From Flagellimonas okinawensis (GTDB lineage: Bacteria > Bacteroidota > Bacteroidia > Flavobacteriales > Flavobacteriaceae): a stretch of DNA of 64,000 nt. Position numbers and translations under genes: made by a program. This document shows, in pieces, positions 44,718 through 54,018 of the stretch (positions are counted from its first letter, which is position 1; every line of letters begins with the position of its first letter). The notes under the pieces were generated by a model. It was not told where the DNA came from, searched no databases, and saw only the letters and a list, made by a program, of their open reading frames with translations. The DNA is taken from NCBI RefSeq assembly GCF_029194005.1, contig NZ_JARFVA010000007.1, positions 124,001-188,000 of the forward strand, written 5' to 3'.

Positions 44718-46079
44718 CTAAATTTCCCTATTTACATCCCAAGCCTCCAAATAATCGGCCACTGCCTTTACGAACATTCCACCCAATGCCCCGTTTACAA
44801 CACGATGGTCGTAACTATGGGAAAGATACATTTTACTGCGTATCCCAATATATTCACCTTGATCGGTCTCTATCACGGACGGAATCTTCCTGATCGCGCC
44901 CAAAGCCAAGATACCAACTTGCGGCTGATTGATGATCGGGGTTCCGAAAACGCTTCCAAAGGAACCTACATTGGTCACCGTATAGGTACCTTCTTTGATT
45001 TCATCCGGTTTCAACTGATTGTTTCGGGCTCTATTGGCGAGGTCGTTCACCGTTTTGGCCATACCTACCAGATTCAACTGGTCTGCATTTTTAATTACGG
45101 GCACGATTAGATTGCCATCGGGCAATGCTGCTGCCATACCCAAGTTGATATTTTTCTTTTTAATGACCTTGTCCCCATCCAATGATATGTTCATCATAGG
45201 ATATTTCTTGAGGGCCATGGCAACGGCTTCCATAAATATGGGCGTAAAAGTGAGCTTTTCCCCTTCTCGTTGCTGGAAGGCGTTCTTGACCTTGTTCCTC
45301 CAATTCACCACATTGGTCACATCGACCTCCACAAAACTCTGTACATGGGCAGAGGTGGATACACTCTCGATCATATGGTGAGCGATCAATTTGCCCATTC
45401 TTGTCAATGGTATTACCTCATCTTGTGCACCAACTGCAATCTTGGACTCTTTTGGTTTGGTCTCGGCTGGCTTTGTGTTTTCTGGAGCTTCCACCTTTTC
45501 CGGTTTGGTTTCTGGTTGTGGTACAGCCTTTTGTTGTTCACCACCACCGTTGGAGCGACTTTCCAGATAAGCCATGATATCGTTCTTGGTGACCCTGCCC
45601 TCTTTACCCGTACCGGCAATCGCCTCCAATTCATCCATGGTCACATTTTCTTCCTTGGCTATATTTTTTACCAAAGGTGAATAGAAACGTTCCGAACTGG
45701 AAAAATCCGGAACTGGCGCGGAAACGGATTCCTTGACCCCTGCCATCTGAGCCTCCAGTTCCTTTGCCGGTACTGCTTCGGGTTCTTCCGCAATCTCTTC
45801 CTCTTTGGAACTATTATCAGACATGTTGTCGACCTCCCCCTCTATTTGGATCACGGCCACAACCTCACCTACCTTGACTACGTCATCAACATCGAACCGC
45901 TTTTCCAACAACACACCGTCCACTTCACTGGGGACCTCGGAATCCACTTTATCGGTAGCTATTTCGAAGACGGCCTCGTCCATCTCAATGGTATCGCCCA
46001 CTTCCTTTAACCAATTGGTCAGGGTAGCTTCTGCGACACTTTCTCCCATTTGCGGTAATTTCAATTCAAATTTTGACAT
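44718..46079 (-). CDS. 2-oxo acid dehydrogenase E2 (dihydrolipoamide acyltransferase)
   Basis: About 453 aa from the ATG at 46079; the frame opens 15 bp upstream. A single lipoyl domain with lysine in ATDKVDSE, an alanine/proline/glutamate-rich linker, a peripheral subunit-binding domain (about 130-165; YSPLVKNIAKEENV) and the catalytic domain ending with SYDHRVVNGA. The active-site motif reads HRVVNG where HRxxDG is usual, a variant known in branched-chain E2s. It resembles the branched-chain complex E2 more than the pyruvate or oxoglutarate ones. E1 and E3 are not adjacent. Confidence 0.9.
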   Translation of the reverse strand: MSKFELKLPQMGESVAEATLTNWLKEVGDTIEMDEAVFEIATDKVDSEVPSEVDGVLLEKRFDVDDVVKVGEVVAVIQIEGEVDNMSDNSSKEEEIAEEPEAVPAKELEAQMAGVKESVSAPVPDFSSSERFYSPLVKNIAKEENVTMDELEAIAGTGKEGRVTKNDIMAYLESRSNGGGEQQKAVPQPETKPEKVEAPENTKPAETKPKESKIAVGAQDEVIPLTRMGKLIAHHMIESVSTSAHVQSFVEVDVTNVVNWRNKVKNAFQQREGEKLTFTPIFMEAVAMALKKYPMMNISLDGDKVIKKKNINLGMAAALPDGNLIVPVIKNADQLNLVGMAKTVNDLANRARNNQLKPDEIKEGTYTVTNVGSFGSVFGTPIINQPQVGILALGAIRKIPSVIETDQGEYIGIRSKMYLSHSYDHRVVNGALGGMFVKAVADYLEAWDVNREI

Positions 46080-46116
46080 ATTCGTATTTATCAAAGTGAT
46101 TTTGATTAGTATGTTG

Positions 46117-46124
46117 CAAAAATA
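46117..46124 (-). promoter_or_regulatory. -7 promoter element of E2 gene
   Basis: The minus strand reads TATTTTTG, an exact TAnnTTTG match, 37 bp before the chosen start. No clear -33 element. Confidence 0.5.
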
Positions 46125-46158
46125 CTAAAGAAATCGACTTATTTTTGATTTATGTTTA

Positions 46159-46779
46159 TTAATTCGCTTTTATAGAACTTTCAAAGGGCACCCTATTGAT
46201 TATACTTCTGCCCAAAGTTACCTCATCTGCGTATTCCAATTCATCTCCCACAGAAATTCCCCTTGCAATAGTCGAGGTAGTGACATCCTGCCCCTCCAAT
46301 TGCTTGTAAATATAAAAATTGGTGGTATCGCCCTCCATCGTAGAACTCAGTGCCAATATCAATTCTTTAATGGTACCGTCCTTTACTTTTTTGATCAAGG
46401 GAACTATGTTCAGGTCCTGCGGCCCAACGCCTTCCATGGGGGATATTTTGCCGCCGAGCACATGGTATAGCCCATTGTATTGGGAGGTGTTCTCTATGGC
46501 CATCACGTCCCTAATATCCTCGACCACACACACCATGGTCTCATCTCTTTTGGGATTGGCACAGATCTCACAAACTTCGGTGTCCGATATATTGTAGCAG
46601 TTTTTACAAAAATTGACCTCGCCCCTTAGTTTTAGCACTGCATGCGCCAACAACTCAGTTCTTTCCTCTGGCTGTTTTAACAGGTGAAGCACCAGCCTCA
46701 ATGCCGTTCGTTTCCCTATCCCGGGCAATTGCGACATTTCATAGACTGCGTTTTCCAATAACTTTGATGAAAATTCCAT
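46159..46779 (-). CDS. recR: Recombination protein RecR
   Basis: 206 aa. HhH region ([12 protein letters not shown]), zinc finger from CKNCYNI to CEIC, and the Toprim domain ([16 protein letters not shown]) are in the usual order. It works with RecF/RecO to load RecA at gaps. It is a single gene with its own -7 element. Confidence 0.96.
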   Translation of the reverse strand: MEFSSKLLENAVYEMSQLPGIGKRTALRLVLHLLKQPEERTELLAHAVLKLRGEVNFCKNCYNISDTEVCEICANPKRDETMVCVVEDIRDVMAIENTSQYNGLYHVLGGKISPMEGVGPQDLNIVPLIKKVKDGTIKELILALSSTMEGDTTNFYIYKQLEGQDVTTSTIARGISVGDELEYADEVTLGRSIINRVPFESSIKAN

Positions 46780-46795
46780 AGAATCAAATCTCGTA

Positions 46796-46803
46796 CAAAA
46801 TTA
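46796..46803 (-). promoter_or_regulatory. -7 promoter element of recR
   Basis: The minus strand reads TAATTTTG, an exact TAnnTTTG match, 16 bp before recR. Confidence 0.5.
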
Positions 46804-46855
46804 CAATTTTACTGTTATCAATTTACTTCCGTAATTTGCAAATCAAATTACATCT

Positions 46856-48343
46856 ATGACTGCCACGCAAATTCTGTTGCTTATAGGCGCCTATTTCCTG
46901 GTGCTGATCCTTATATCCTATTTTACCGGCAAAAACGATTCCAACGCTGATTTTTTTAAGGCGGGTAAACAATCGCCCTGGTATGTGGTTGCATTTGGAA
47001 TGGTGGGTGCATCGCTCTCAGGGGTCACCTTTATATCGGTACCGGGTTGGGTCGGCGACAGTCAATTGACCTATATGCAAGTAGTTCTGGGTTATTTGTT
47101 CGGCTATTTTGTGGTCGCTTTTGTCCTATTGCCTTTATATTACAGGCTCAACCTTACATCTATATATGAATACCTGCATGACCGCTTTGGAAAGGTAAGC
47201 CATCGTACGGGTGCTTTTTTCTTTTTTATATCAAGGGTATTGGGCGCTGCGTTCCGGTTATACCTCGTTGCCATTGTATTGCAGCAATTTGTTTTTGATG
47301 ACCTTGGGGTAAGGTTCGAGTTTACCGTGGTCATTTCCATTTTATTGATTTGGCTGTACACCAACAAAGGCGGGATAAAGACCATAGTCTGGACAGACAC
47401 CTTACAGACACTGTTCATGATTTTGGCAGTGATACTTTCCATTGTTATGATAAACCAAGAGTTGGGGTGGAGCTTTGGGGAGTTCCTGGCATCCGCCGAG
47501 CTCAAGGAGTATAACAACTTTTTAGTTACCGATAGCTTTTTGGATAAAAGCTATTTTATCAAATCCTTTGTGGGAGGGATGTTTGTCACCATTTGTATGA
47601 CAGGGCTCGATCAGGATATGATGCAAAAAAACCTCACCTGCAAATCATTGAAGGATGCACAAAAAAATATGGTCTCCTTTAGTTTTGTTCTGGTGGGCAC
47701 CACATTTTTGTTCATGTTGCTGGGGGCTTTGCTTTTCATTTACTCTAAAAGGGAGGGCATCGGAATACCCTTGATGGACGGCAGCCCAAAAACAGACTTG
47801 CTTTTTCCCGAAATTGCACTGAACGGTGGTTTGGGCCTTGCCCTTTCGGTGACGTTTATGCTCGGTCTTATCGCAGCGGCATACAGCAGTGCGGACAGTG
47901 CCCTCACCTCCTTGACGACGTCCTTTTGTGTAGACTTTCTAAATGTTCAGGAAAAAGATGATAGCATACAAAAACGAATTAGAAAACGTACCCATATTGC
48001 CATGAGTTTTGCCTTGGTGATCGTAATCATCGCCTTCAAGTACATTTTGAGCAGCAATGTAATCGACAGTTTGCTCACGGTGGCCGGATACACCTATGGT
48101 CCTTTATTGGGGCTATTTGCTTTTGGCATATTCACCAAGCACAAGATTAAGGATGGCTATGTATGGATCGTGGCCCTTATTTCGGTTGTCACCATAGTTT
48201 TGGTCGCCAATGTCCCCGTTGAATACCTGGGCGGATATCAGGTTGGCTATGAATTGTTACCGCTCAACGGATTGCTCACTTTTATAGGACTATGGTTGAT
48301 CAGGACCAAGGACAAAGCTCCCAGATCTAGTATTGCCCAGTAG
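46856..48343 (+). CDS. Sodium:solute symporter (SSS family), second copy
   Basis: 495 aa with 13 predicted hydrophobic segments. It has the family signature region ([21 protein letters not shown]) and a leading [15 protein letters not shown] helix. It is more distant from the first symporter (7443) in the C-terminal half. Substrate unknown; the neighbours give no hint. It converges with the CoA-binding protein gene, overlapping by 17 bp. Confidence 0.9.
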   Translation: MTATQILLLIGAYFLVLILISYFTGKNDSNADFFKAGKQSPWYVVAFGMVGASLSGVTFISVPGWVGDSQLTYMQVVLGYLFGYFVVAFVLLPLYYRLNLTSIYEYLHDRFGKVSHRTGAFFFFISRVLGAAFRLYLVAIVLQQFVFDDLGVRFEFTVVISILLIWLYTNKGGIKTIVWTDTLQTLFMILAVILSIVMINQELGWSFGEFLASAELKEYNNFLVTDSFLDKSYFIKSFVGGMFVTICMTGLDQDMMQKNLTCKSLKDAQKNMVSFSFVLVGTTFLFMLLGALLFIYSKREGIGIPLMDGSPKTDLLFPEIALNGGLGLALSVTFMLGLIAAAYSSADSALTSLTTSFCVDFLNVQEKDDSIQKRIRKRTHIAMSFALVIVIIAFKYILSSNVIDSLLTVAGYTYGPLLGLFAFGIFTKHKIKDGYVWIVALISVVTIVLVANVPVEYLGGYQVGYELLPLNGLLTFIGLWLIRTKDKAPRSSIAQ

Positions 48344-48686
48344 CAAGAAGCACCAAAGTACAGGCGACCTCGACCTCGATGCCAGTGTTTTCAAGGATTT
48401 CGTAGAACTCCGGATTTTCGGTTCCAGGATTAAAAATGACACGTCCTGGCTTGAGATCTATAATCTGTTGATAATATTCTTTTTGATTTTTAGGGCTTAA
48501 ATACAAAGTTACCGTATCAATATTTTGAAAATCAACTAAGTTGTCTTTAATTTGTACCCCTGATACAGTTCCCCCACGTATCCCAAATGCGGTTGTTTCA
48601 ATATTGTTTTCAACCAACCTACGAATTGCTGTGTTACTGTATCTTCCCGGGTTTGTAGAAGCCCCTATAACGAGTGTTTTTGACAT
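48327..48686 (-). CDS. CoA-binding domain protein
   Basis: 119 aa, a stand-alone CoA_binding_2 Rossmann domain ([15 protein letters not shown] near the start; [10 protein letters not shown]). Related domains occur in succinyl-CoA synthetase-like proteins. The role of the single-domain form is unproven; it may bind CoA and be S-CoA-modified under oxidative stress. Confidence 0.85.
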   Translation of the reverse strand: MSKTLVIGASTNPGRYSNTAIRRLVENNIETTAFGIRGGTVSGVQIKDNLVDFQNIDTVTLYLSPKNQKEYYQQIIDLKPGRVIFNPGTENPEFYEILENTGIEVEVACTLVLLATGQY

Positions 48687-48719
48687 TTGTTAATTTTGGT
48701 GTTAAATTTTTATGTAGAC

Positions 48720-48745
48720 TGTAACTTTTTAGTTGAAAAGTCGTC
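48720..48745 (+). promoter_or_regulatory. ECF sigma-type promoter, upstream copy
   Basis: TGTAAC (48720-48725), 16-nt spacer, CGTC (48742-48745): the -35/-10 form of many ECF sigma promoters (for example Bacillus SigX/SigM types). It precedes an orphan terminator by about 82 nt. Confidence 0.55.
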
Positions 48746-48751
48746 TATTTT

Positions 48752-48860
48752 TTATATCTTAATGTCATTGGTAAGACTGTATTTTTATAGTTAATGGTTA
48801 GTGTTTAGTATAGCTTATCAATGTATAACCCCGGTATTTTTGCCGGGGTTTCTTCTTTTT
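48752..48860 (+). ncRNA. Candidate small RNA, about 105-110 nt
   Basis: A transcript starting about 7 nt after the CGTC element and ending at the terminator would be about 107 nt. It has no start codon with a useful frame, is A+T-rich in its 5' part and ends in a strong GC hairpin. Alternatively it is an attenuated leader of the TonB receptor gene, or the late terminator of the symporter. Existence not proven. Confidence 0.35.
48827..48860 (+). terminator. Orphan intrinsic terminator
   Basis: AACCCCGG (48827-48834) pairs with CCGGGGTT (48843-48850), loop TATTTTTG, followed by TCTTCTTTTT. No plus-strand gene ends nearby; the symporter stop is 484 bp upstream, antisense to the CoA-binding gene in between. 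Confidence 0.75.
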
Positions 48861-48957
48861 ATACCTCAACTTAATGGTCAACATTAATGTCAAGGCCTTA
48901 CAAAGGTGGAAATTACTTGTCTTTTTCTTGTAAAAGAATGTTAAAATAATGCTGCGC

Positions 48958-48983
48958 TGTAACAATCTTTAAACCCAGACGTC
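48958..48983 (+). promoter_or_regulatory. ECF sigma-type promoter of the TonB receptor gene
   Basis: TGTAAC (48958-48963), 16-nt spacer, CGTC (48980-48983). The start site would be near 48990, giving a leader of about 45 nt before the ATG at 49036. Confidence 0.55.
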
Positions 48984-48991
48984 TTAACAAT

Positions 48992-49021
48992 ATCATCAAT
49001 CAATCATCAATCATCAATCAA
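48992..49021 (+). repeat. Short tandem repeat in the receptor leader
   Basis: About four imperfect copies of (AT)CATCAATCA lie in the predicted 5' leader, ending 14 bp before the start codon. Too short for a CRISPR; may be replication slippage or set leader structure. Confidence 0.6.
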
Positions 49022-49035
49022 AAAACGAACTACTC

Positions 49036-51486
49036 ATGAGACATCTGAGCTTTCTTTTGGCACTCTTTCTGTGCCTAACATCCCCTTTTATTACATTCGC
49101 CAACGACCCTGATACTGCTCTGGGCATCGTTGACGGAAAAGTAGTGGACCAGACTTCGAATCAGCCCGTAGCCTATGCCGCCATTGTCATTAAATCCGAA
49201 GATGGGACCAAGACGATTACCGGAGGTATCACCACGGAAGATGGAAACTTTGAAATTCAAAAACTGCCCGATGGCAACTTCATTCTTGAAGTGCAGTATA
49301 TCGGGTACAAAACCCATTCCCAGAAACTGGAAATTGCCAAGGGCAAACGCAACCTTCACCTTGGCACGGTCATATTGGAGGAAGAAACCAAAGAACTCGA
49401 AGGGGTTGAAGTTGTTGCCGAACGCACGACCATTGAACAGCGCGTGGATCGCAAGGTGATCAATGTAGGGAAAGACCTGACCACCGCTGGTGCTTCGGCC
49501 TCTGATATTATGAACAACATCCCATCGGTAAACGTGGATTCCCAAACTGGTGATATTACACTTCGTGGCAATTCAAACGTTCGGGTTATGGTGGATGGTA
49601 AACTCTCGAATGTTCCCGTTGCACAATTATTGAAACAAATCCCTTCCACGGCGATCAAATCCATAGAATTGATCACCAATCCATCCGCCAAGTACAATCC
49701 TGAGGGCATGAGCGGCATCATCAATATTGTATTGCACAAAAACGCAAATATTGGTTTTAACGGAAATGTGAACATGGGACTTACCAAAGGTATCGAAGCC
49801 AAATTCAACAGTTCCATTGATTTGAACTACCGTAACGGAAAATTCAATTTTTATGGCAACTATGGAAACAATATCGGCAAATGGGTAAACGATGGAAGCA
49901 TTCTTAGAGTGGATGAAAATTCAAGACAAAAGTTTGACTTTTTCAACAACAACAAATCACACCTCTACAAGTTAGGCGTGGATTTCTATTTGAACGAGAA
50001 GAATACCATTTCCTTTTTCACCAACCAGAACATCTATGAAGGTGAGGGTACCGGTGCCACCGAGGTAACCTACTTCAACAATAGCTCCAGAAATGTCACA
50101 CAGCTCTTCCTGGACGATTCCAACAACCGTAGCGAACAATACAATTTTGACTATAAATTGGATTTTAACAAAGAGGGGCACAATATTGAACTGGAAGTGG
50201 ACCATAACCTGTTCGAAAGTGAACAAGACGCGGATTTTAGTTCCGTTGGCGCATCAACCTATCCCGACTATATGGATTTTGTGGACACGGAACGCACACA
50301 GACCACGGCGAACTTGGACTACGTAAATCCATTGGATAGCATCTCCAAATTGGAATTGGGGCTTCAATCAAGAAATTTCGAGACCAAGGTGGATTATTCC
50401 TCGACCGGACAATCTTTCAACTCCAATGTTGACCTGGCCCCTACTCCATCCACCAAATTTGTGTACGATATGGATATTTATTCCGCCTATGCCACTTTTG
50501 GCCAAACCTATGAAAAATGGTCCTATCAAATGGGGGTGCGTATCGAAGACGTACAGGTAAAAGCTGACACCAATGCTGTACGGGCGTTTACCGATAAGTA
50601 TACCGAAATTTATCCTTCCGCCTTTGTGACCTACAAGCCAAACGAAAAGGACCAACTACAAGTAAGCTATAGCAGACGGGTGGACAGACCCGGACTGCAA
50701 CAAGTAAACCCCATTAGGGAATTTGCCACGCCCTTGATATCTTCCTTTGGCAATCCAAATTTGGTTCCTCAGTTTACCAGTTCCTATGAAGCGAACTACA
50801 CAAAACGAATCAAAAATGGAAGTATCACAGGAGGTGTTTTCTACCGCAGCATTTCCGACGAAATCAACAGAGCCATTTACGTGGATAGGTTGGATTTGAA
50901 CAAGACGATCCTAACGTATGACAACTTCGACAAGACATCTGCTTACGGAGTTGAGCTTTCCACAAATTATAAGCCGATCAAATGGTGGAACATCAATGGC
51001 AGTTTTGACCTGTTCTCCCAAACCCAAAGAGGCCTCACCGAAACATTGAACACCACAGACCCCAACCCTAGTGAAGAGGATATTGTGGAACAAAGGGTAA
51101 AGGTCGACAATACGGCTTGGAACCTTAGGTTGAACAATAGTTTTACCGTCACCAAAAAACTGACGCTACAGGCATTCGGTTTCTACAGAGGACGAAATAA
51201 AAGCATACAGTTCGATGCAGACCCTATGTACTTTGTCAACTTAGGGGCACGGTACAGTTTTGCCGAGGGGAAAGGTACCTTGAGCTTAAACTATAATGAT
51301 ATTTTCAACACCATGCGCTTTGCATTTGAAGGAGAGTACCCCTACGCACAGGAAGGTGCCTTTAACTGGGAAAGCAACAATGTGTACGTTGGCATGTCCT
51401 ACCGATTTGGAAGTGGAAAAAATCGTGCCAAGCAACGTAAAAGAAGGGATAGCAACACCAAGCAAGGTGGCGGCGGAATCCTGTAA
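49036..51486 (+). CDS. TonB-dependent receptor, OMP beta-barrel type
   Basis: 816 aa. Signal peptide, carboxypeptidase-regulatory-like domain (about residues 30-110), TonB plug (about 125-215; SIELITNPSAKYNPEG, typical of this subgroup), and a barrel ending with a basic Arg/Lys-rich tail (RAKQRKRRD near the C-terminus). The subgroup (outer membrane beta-barrel family protein) is common in Bacteroidota and not tied to SusD. The substrate is unknown. It sits downstream of an ECF-type promoter, unlike the other receptor in the window. Confidence 0.9.
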   Translation: MRHLSFLLALFLCLTSPFITFANDPDTALGIVDGKVVDQTSNQPVAYAAIVIKSEDGTKTITGGITTEDGNFEIQKLPDGNFILEVQYIGYKTHSQKLEIAKGKRNLHLGTVILEEETKELEGVEVVAERTTIEQRVDRKVINVGKDLTTAGASASDIMNNIPSVNVDSQTGDITLRGNSNVRVMVDGKLSNVPVAQLLKQIPSTAIKSIELITNPSAKYNPEGMSGIINIVLHKNANIGFNGNVNMGLTKGIEAKFNSSIDLNYRNGKFNFYGNYGNNIGKWVNDGSILRVDENSRQKFDFFNNNKSHLYKLGVDFYLNEKNTISFFTNQNIYEGEGTGATEVTYFNNSSRNVTQLFLDDSNNRSEQYNFDYKLDFNKEGHNIELEVDHNLFESEQDADFSSVGASTYPDYMDFVDTERTQTTANLDYVNPLDSISKLELGLQSRNFETKVDYSSTGQSFNSNVDLAPTPSTKFVYDMDIYSAYATFGQTYEKWSYQMGVRIEDVQVKADTNAVRAFTDKYTEIYPSAFVTYKPNEKDQLQVSYSRRVDRPGLQQVNPIREFATPLISSFGNPNLVPQFTSSYEANYTKRIKNGSITGGVFYRSISDEINRAIYVDRLDLNKTILTYDNFDKTSAYGVELSTNYKPIKWWNINGSFDLFSQTQRGLTETLNTTDPNPSEEDIVEQRVKVDNTAWNLRLNNSFTVTKKLTLQAFGFYRGRNKSIQFDADPMYFVNLGARYSFAEGKGTLSLNYNDIFNTMRFAFEGEYPYAQEGAFNWESNNVYVGMSYRFGSGKNRAKQRKRRDSNTKQGGGGIL

Positions 51487-51544
51487 ATAGATTTGATGCT
51501 TCATATTTGAGTGTTGGTTGGTTATCTTGTGGGAGCATCAATTA

Positions 51545-51576
51545 AAAACCCCGATCTTAAGATCGGGGTTTTATTT
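51545..51576. terminator. Bidirectional terminator between TonB receptor and fabH
   Basis: AAAACCCCGATC (51545-51556) pairs exactly with GATCGGGGTTTT (51561-51572), loop TTAA, between two convergent genes. Confidence 0.85.
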
Positions 51577-51598
51577 TAAGGTATATTTTGTTTGGAAA

Positions 51599-52606
51599 TT
51601 ACCAGCGAATAATAACACTGCCCCAGGTAAAACCACTTCCGAATGCGGCAAGTACCACCAAATCACCTTCCTTGATCTTACCCTCTTCCCAAGCTTCGGT
51701 CAAGGCAATGGGAATGGAAGCGGCCGTGGTATTTCCGTATTTCATGATGTTGTTAAAGACCTGATCATCGCCCAATCCAAACTTCTTTTGGATGAACTGA
51801 GAAATTCTAAGATTGGCCTGGTGCGGGATCAACATGTCAATATTCTGGGGTGACAAGGCATTTTTCTGCAAACCCTCCATAATTACCTCACTGAATCTCA
51901 CCACTGCATTTTTGAAAACAAATTGACCGTTCATATAAGGAAAGTAAGATGTATCCTCTGGATCATTGTCCTCAATAATATCGGTCACCCATCGCTTTCC
52001 CATACCGGGTGCAATCAATGAAAGTTCTTCTGCATGCTGTCCTTCCGAATGCAAATGAGTGGACAAGATACCTTTGGAAGAGTCTTCCTCCCTGGTCAAA
52101 ACCGCGGCACCTGCACCATCACCGAATATCACGGATACCCCCCTTCCCCTTGTGGTCATGTCCAGTCCGTGAGAATGAAGTTCGGAACCGATGACCAGGA
52201 CGTTTTTGTACATCCCGCTTTTAATGTACTGATCGGCAACCGAAATACCGTAGACAAAGCCGGAACATTGGTTTCTTATATCCAGGGCTCCCACTGTATC
52301 CAGTCCAAGATCTCGTTGTACCAGTACACCCGGACCGGGGAAATAGTAATCGGGGCTCAGGGTCGCAAAAACGATAAAGTCGATTTCTTCTTTGGCAATA
52401 CCGGCCCGCTCTATGGCTTTTTGGGCTGCTTTTACTCCCATCGAGGTCGTAGTGTCGGTCCCTTTTACCACATGCCGTCTTTCCTTTATGCCGGTACGTT
52501 CCTGTATCCACTCGTCATTGGTGTCCATCACCTTCGATAAATCATCGTTAGTGACCACATTTTCAGGGACGTAAAATCCCAATCCTGATATTCTTGAATT
52601 ATACAT
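51599..52606 (-). CDS. 3-oxoacyl-ACP synthase III (FabH-like)
   Basis: 335 aa with the full catalytic set: C114 in NQCSG, His in IPHQAN and Asn in YGNTTAAS. It performs decarboxylative condensation of acyl-CoA with malonyl-ACP to start fatty acid synthesis. It may be one of several KAS III proteins in the genome, so the symbol is withheld. No acpP or plsX neighbour is seen. Confidence 0.93.
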   Translation of the reverse strand: MYNSRISGLGFYVPENVVTNDDLSKVMDTNDEWIQERTGIKERRHVVKGTDTTTSMGVKAAQKAIERAGIAKEEIDFIVFATLSPDYYFPGPGVLVQRDLGLDTVGALDIRNQCSGFVYGISVADQYIKSGMYKNVLVIGSELHSHGLDMTTRGRGVSVIFGDGAGAAVLTREEDSSKGILSTHLHSEGQHAEELSLIAPGMGKRWVTDIIEDNDPEDTSYFPYMNGQFVFKNAVVRFSEVIMEGLQKNALSPQNIDMLIPHQANLRISQFIQKKFGLGDDQVFNNIMKYGNTTAASIPIALTEAWEEGKIKEGDLVVLAAFGSGFTWGSVIIRW

Positions 52607-52702
52607 TACAAAGTGCTTAAATATTGAATCTTTAAAAAATTCTAGGCTAATTAACGGAAAAGTAAAAAATATATCCCAAGAACTGGAAATTTATTAACAA
52701 AA

Positions 52703-54013
52703 TTAGTCCATGTACTTTTCAAAATGATTCACCTCAACCTTGGCCCTGAGATCGTGCAAGAGGTTATAAAGTCCAAAAAATGTGCGGTTTATGTACAAAA
52801 AGTGTTTCGATCCCCTATTCCCGTTCATTTTTCTAATTTGCTCGTCCTTGGAATAACGCTCACTAAGGTTCGCGATCTTGTTCCAAAAACCTTCATCCCC
52901 GAAATCAAATGTTTCCTTATGGAAAGGCGATGTGAAAATGGTGAGCATCTCCTTGAACAAGGCCTTGAAAAACTGTAATTCCTCTTCGGAATCCGTTGGG
53001 GTCAGGATTTCCAGTTCGTACAATTTCTCCATGAAGATTCGATCGTTATTGATATTTTCTTCCTTGGCCAATTCAAAATAGGGCACGTAAAAATCCTCAG
53101 GTATTTGCTTGATACATCCAAAATCGATAGCGATCAATCTACCCTTAGGGCTTACAAGGAAATTGCCTGGATGCGGGTCTGCATGCACTTGGCGTAACTT
53201 GTGAATTTGGAACATATAAAAATCCCAAAGTGCCTGACCTAGGGTATTACCAAGTTGCGCATCGAAATCGGTTCGGGTAAACTCCCCTAAATGGGTTCCT
53301 TCCATCCAATCCATAGTGAGAATACGCTCACTTGACAATTCGCGGTAGTATTTTGGAAACTGCATATTGGGAATGACGGAGCAAGCTGTGGTAATCTCGT
53401 CACTTTGTTCCAACTCCAAAATATAGTTGGTCTCTTCAATAAGTTTATGTTCCACCTCCTTAAAATATTTTTCGGAGTCCTTGCCCTTTAGGTTGAACAT
53501 TTTTATGGCCACAGGTTTCACCAAGGCCAGATCACTGCTTATACTTTCGGCCACACCCGGGTATTGAATTTTAACGGCCAGTTTTTTTCCGTCCTTTTCA
53601 GCTCGGTGTACTTGCCCTATACTTGCGGCATTTACAGAATCCTTTTCAAATTCATCGAAAATGTCCTCTGGATATTTTCCTAAATATTTATTGAAGGTCT
53701 TTCGGACCAGTGGTGCGGACAAGGGCGGCACGGAAAACTGCGAAAGCGAGAATTTTTCCACATAGGCACTTGGCAAAAGGTTTTTCTCCATACTGAGCAT
53801 TTGTGCCACTTTTAGGGCACTTCCCTTTAAACTCTTTAGACCGTCATAAATATCCTCTGCATTGTCTTGATCCAAAGTATCTTTGGAGGTTTGGGGGTCC
53901 ACAAGTTTTTTACCATAGTATTTTACATAGTTCCCACCGATCTTGACCCCGGTCTTTACGAGCTTTCCTGCCCGCTCTATTTTCCCTGTGGGAATGGTAT
54001 CCAGACTTTTCAT
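52703..54013 (-). CDS. ABC1/AarF (UbiB)-family kinase-like protein
   Basis: 436 aa. It has the atypical kinase features of the UbiB/ABC1 family: the KVAQ (KxGQ-like) extension, lysine in KLAVKIQYPG, HADPHPGN and the metal-binding IAIDFG. Members support quinone biosynthesis or lipid metabolism. The upstream TetR-like gene is 5 bp away on the same strand, so expression is probably linked. Confidence 0.92.
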   Translation of the reverse strand: MKSLDTIPTGKIERAGKLVKTGVKIGGNYVKYYGKKLVDPQTSKDTLDQDNAEDIYDGLKSLKGSALKVAQMLSMEKNLLPSAYVEKFSLSQFSVPPLSAPLVRKTFNKYLGKYPEDIFDEFEKDSVNAASIGQVHRAEKDGKKLAVKIQYPGVAESISSDLALVKPVAIKMFNLKGKDSEKYFKEVEHKLIEETNYILELEQSDEITTACSVIPNMQFPKYYRELSSERILTMDWMEGTHLGEFTRTDFDAQLGNTLGQALWDFYMFQIHKLRQVHADPHPGNFLVSPKGRLIAIDFGCIKQIPEDFYVPYFELAKEENINNDRIFMEKLYELEILTPTDSEEELQFFKALFKEMLTIFTSPFHKETFDFGDEGFWNKIANLSERYSKDEQIRKMNGNRGSKHFLYINRTFFGLYNLLHDLRAKVEVNHFEKYMD

Positions 54014-54018
54014 TGTCC

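Larger units (their letters stand above)
48687..49035. other. Regulatory intergenic region with two ECF-type promoters and an orphan terminator
   Basis: 349 bp with no credible protein-coding gene. It contains two TGTAAC-N16-CGTC promoter-like elements (48720-48745 and 48958-48983), an intrinsic terminator (48827-48860) between them and a tandem CATCAAT repeat (48992-49021). Confidence 0.65.

Noticed and set aside
44718-46079. E2 gene as a damaged gene because its catalytic motif reads HRVVNG
   Set aside because: The Asn variant occurs in branched-chain type E2 proteins and all other domains are intact.
48992-49021. CRISPR-like repeat
   Set aside because: Copies are 7-11 bp, directly adjacent, without spacers.
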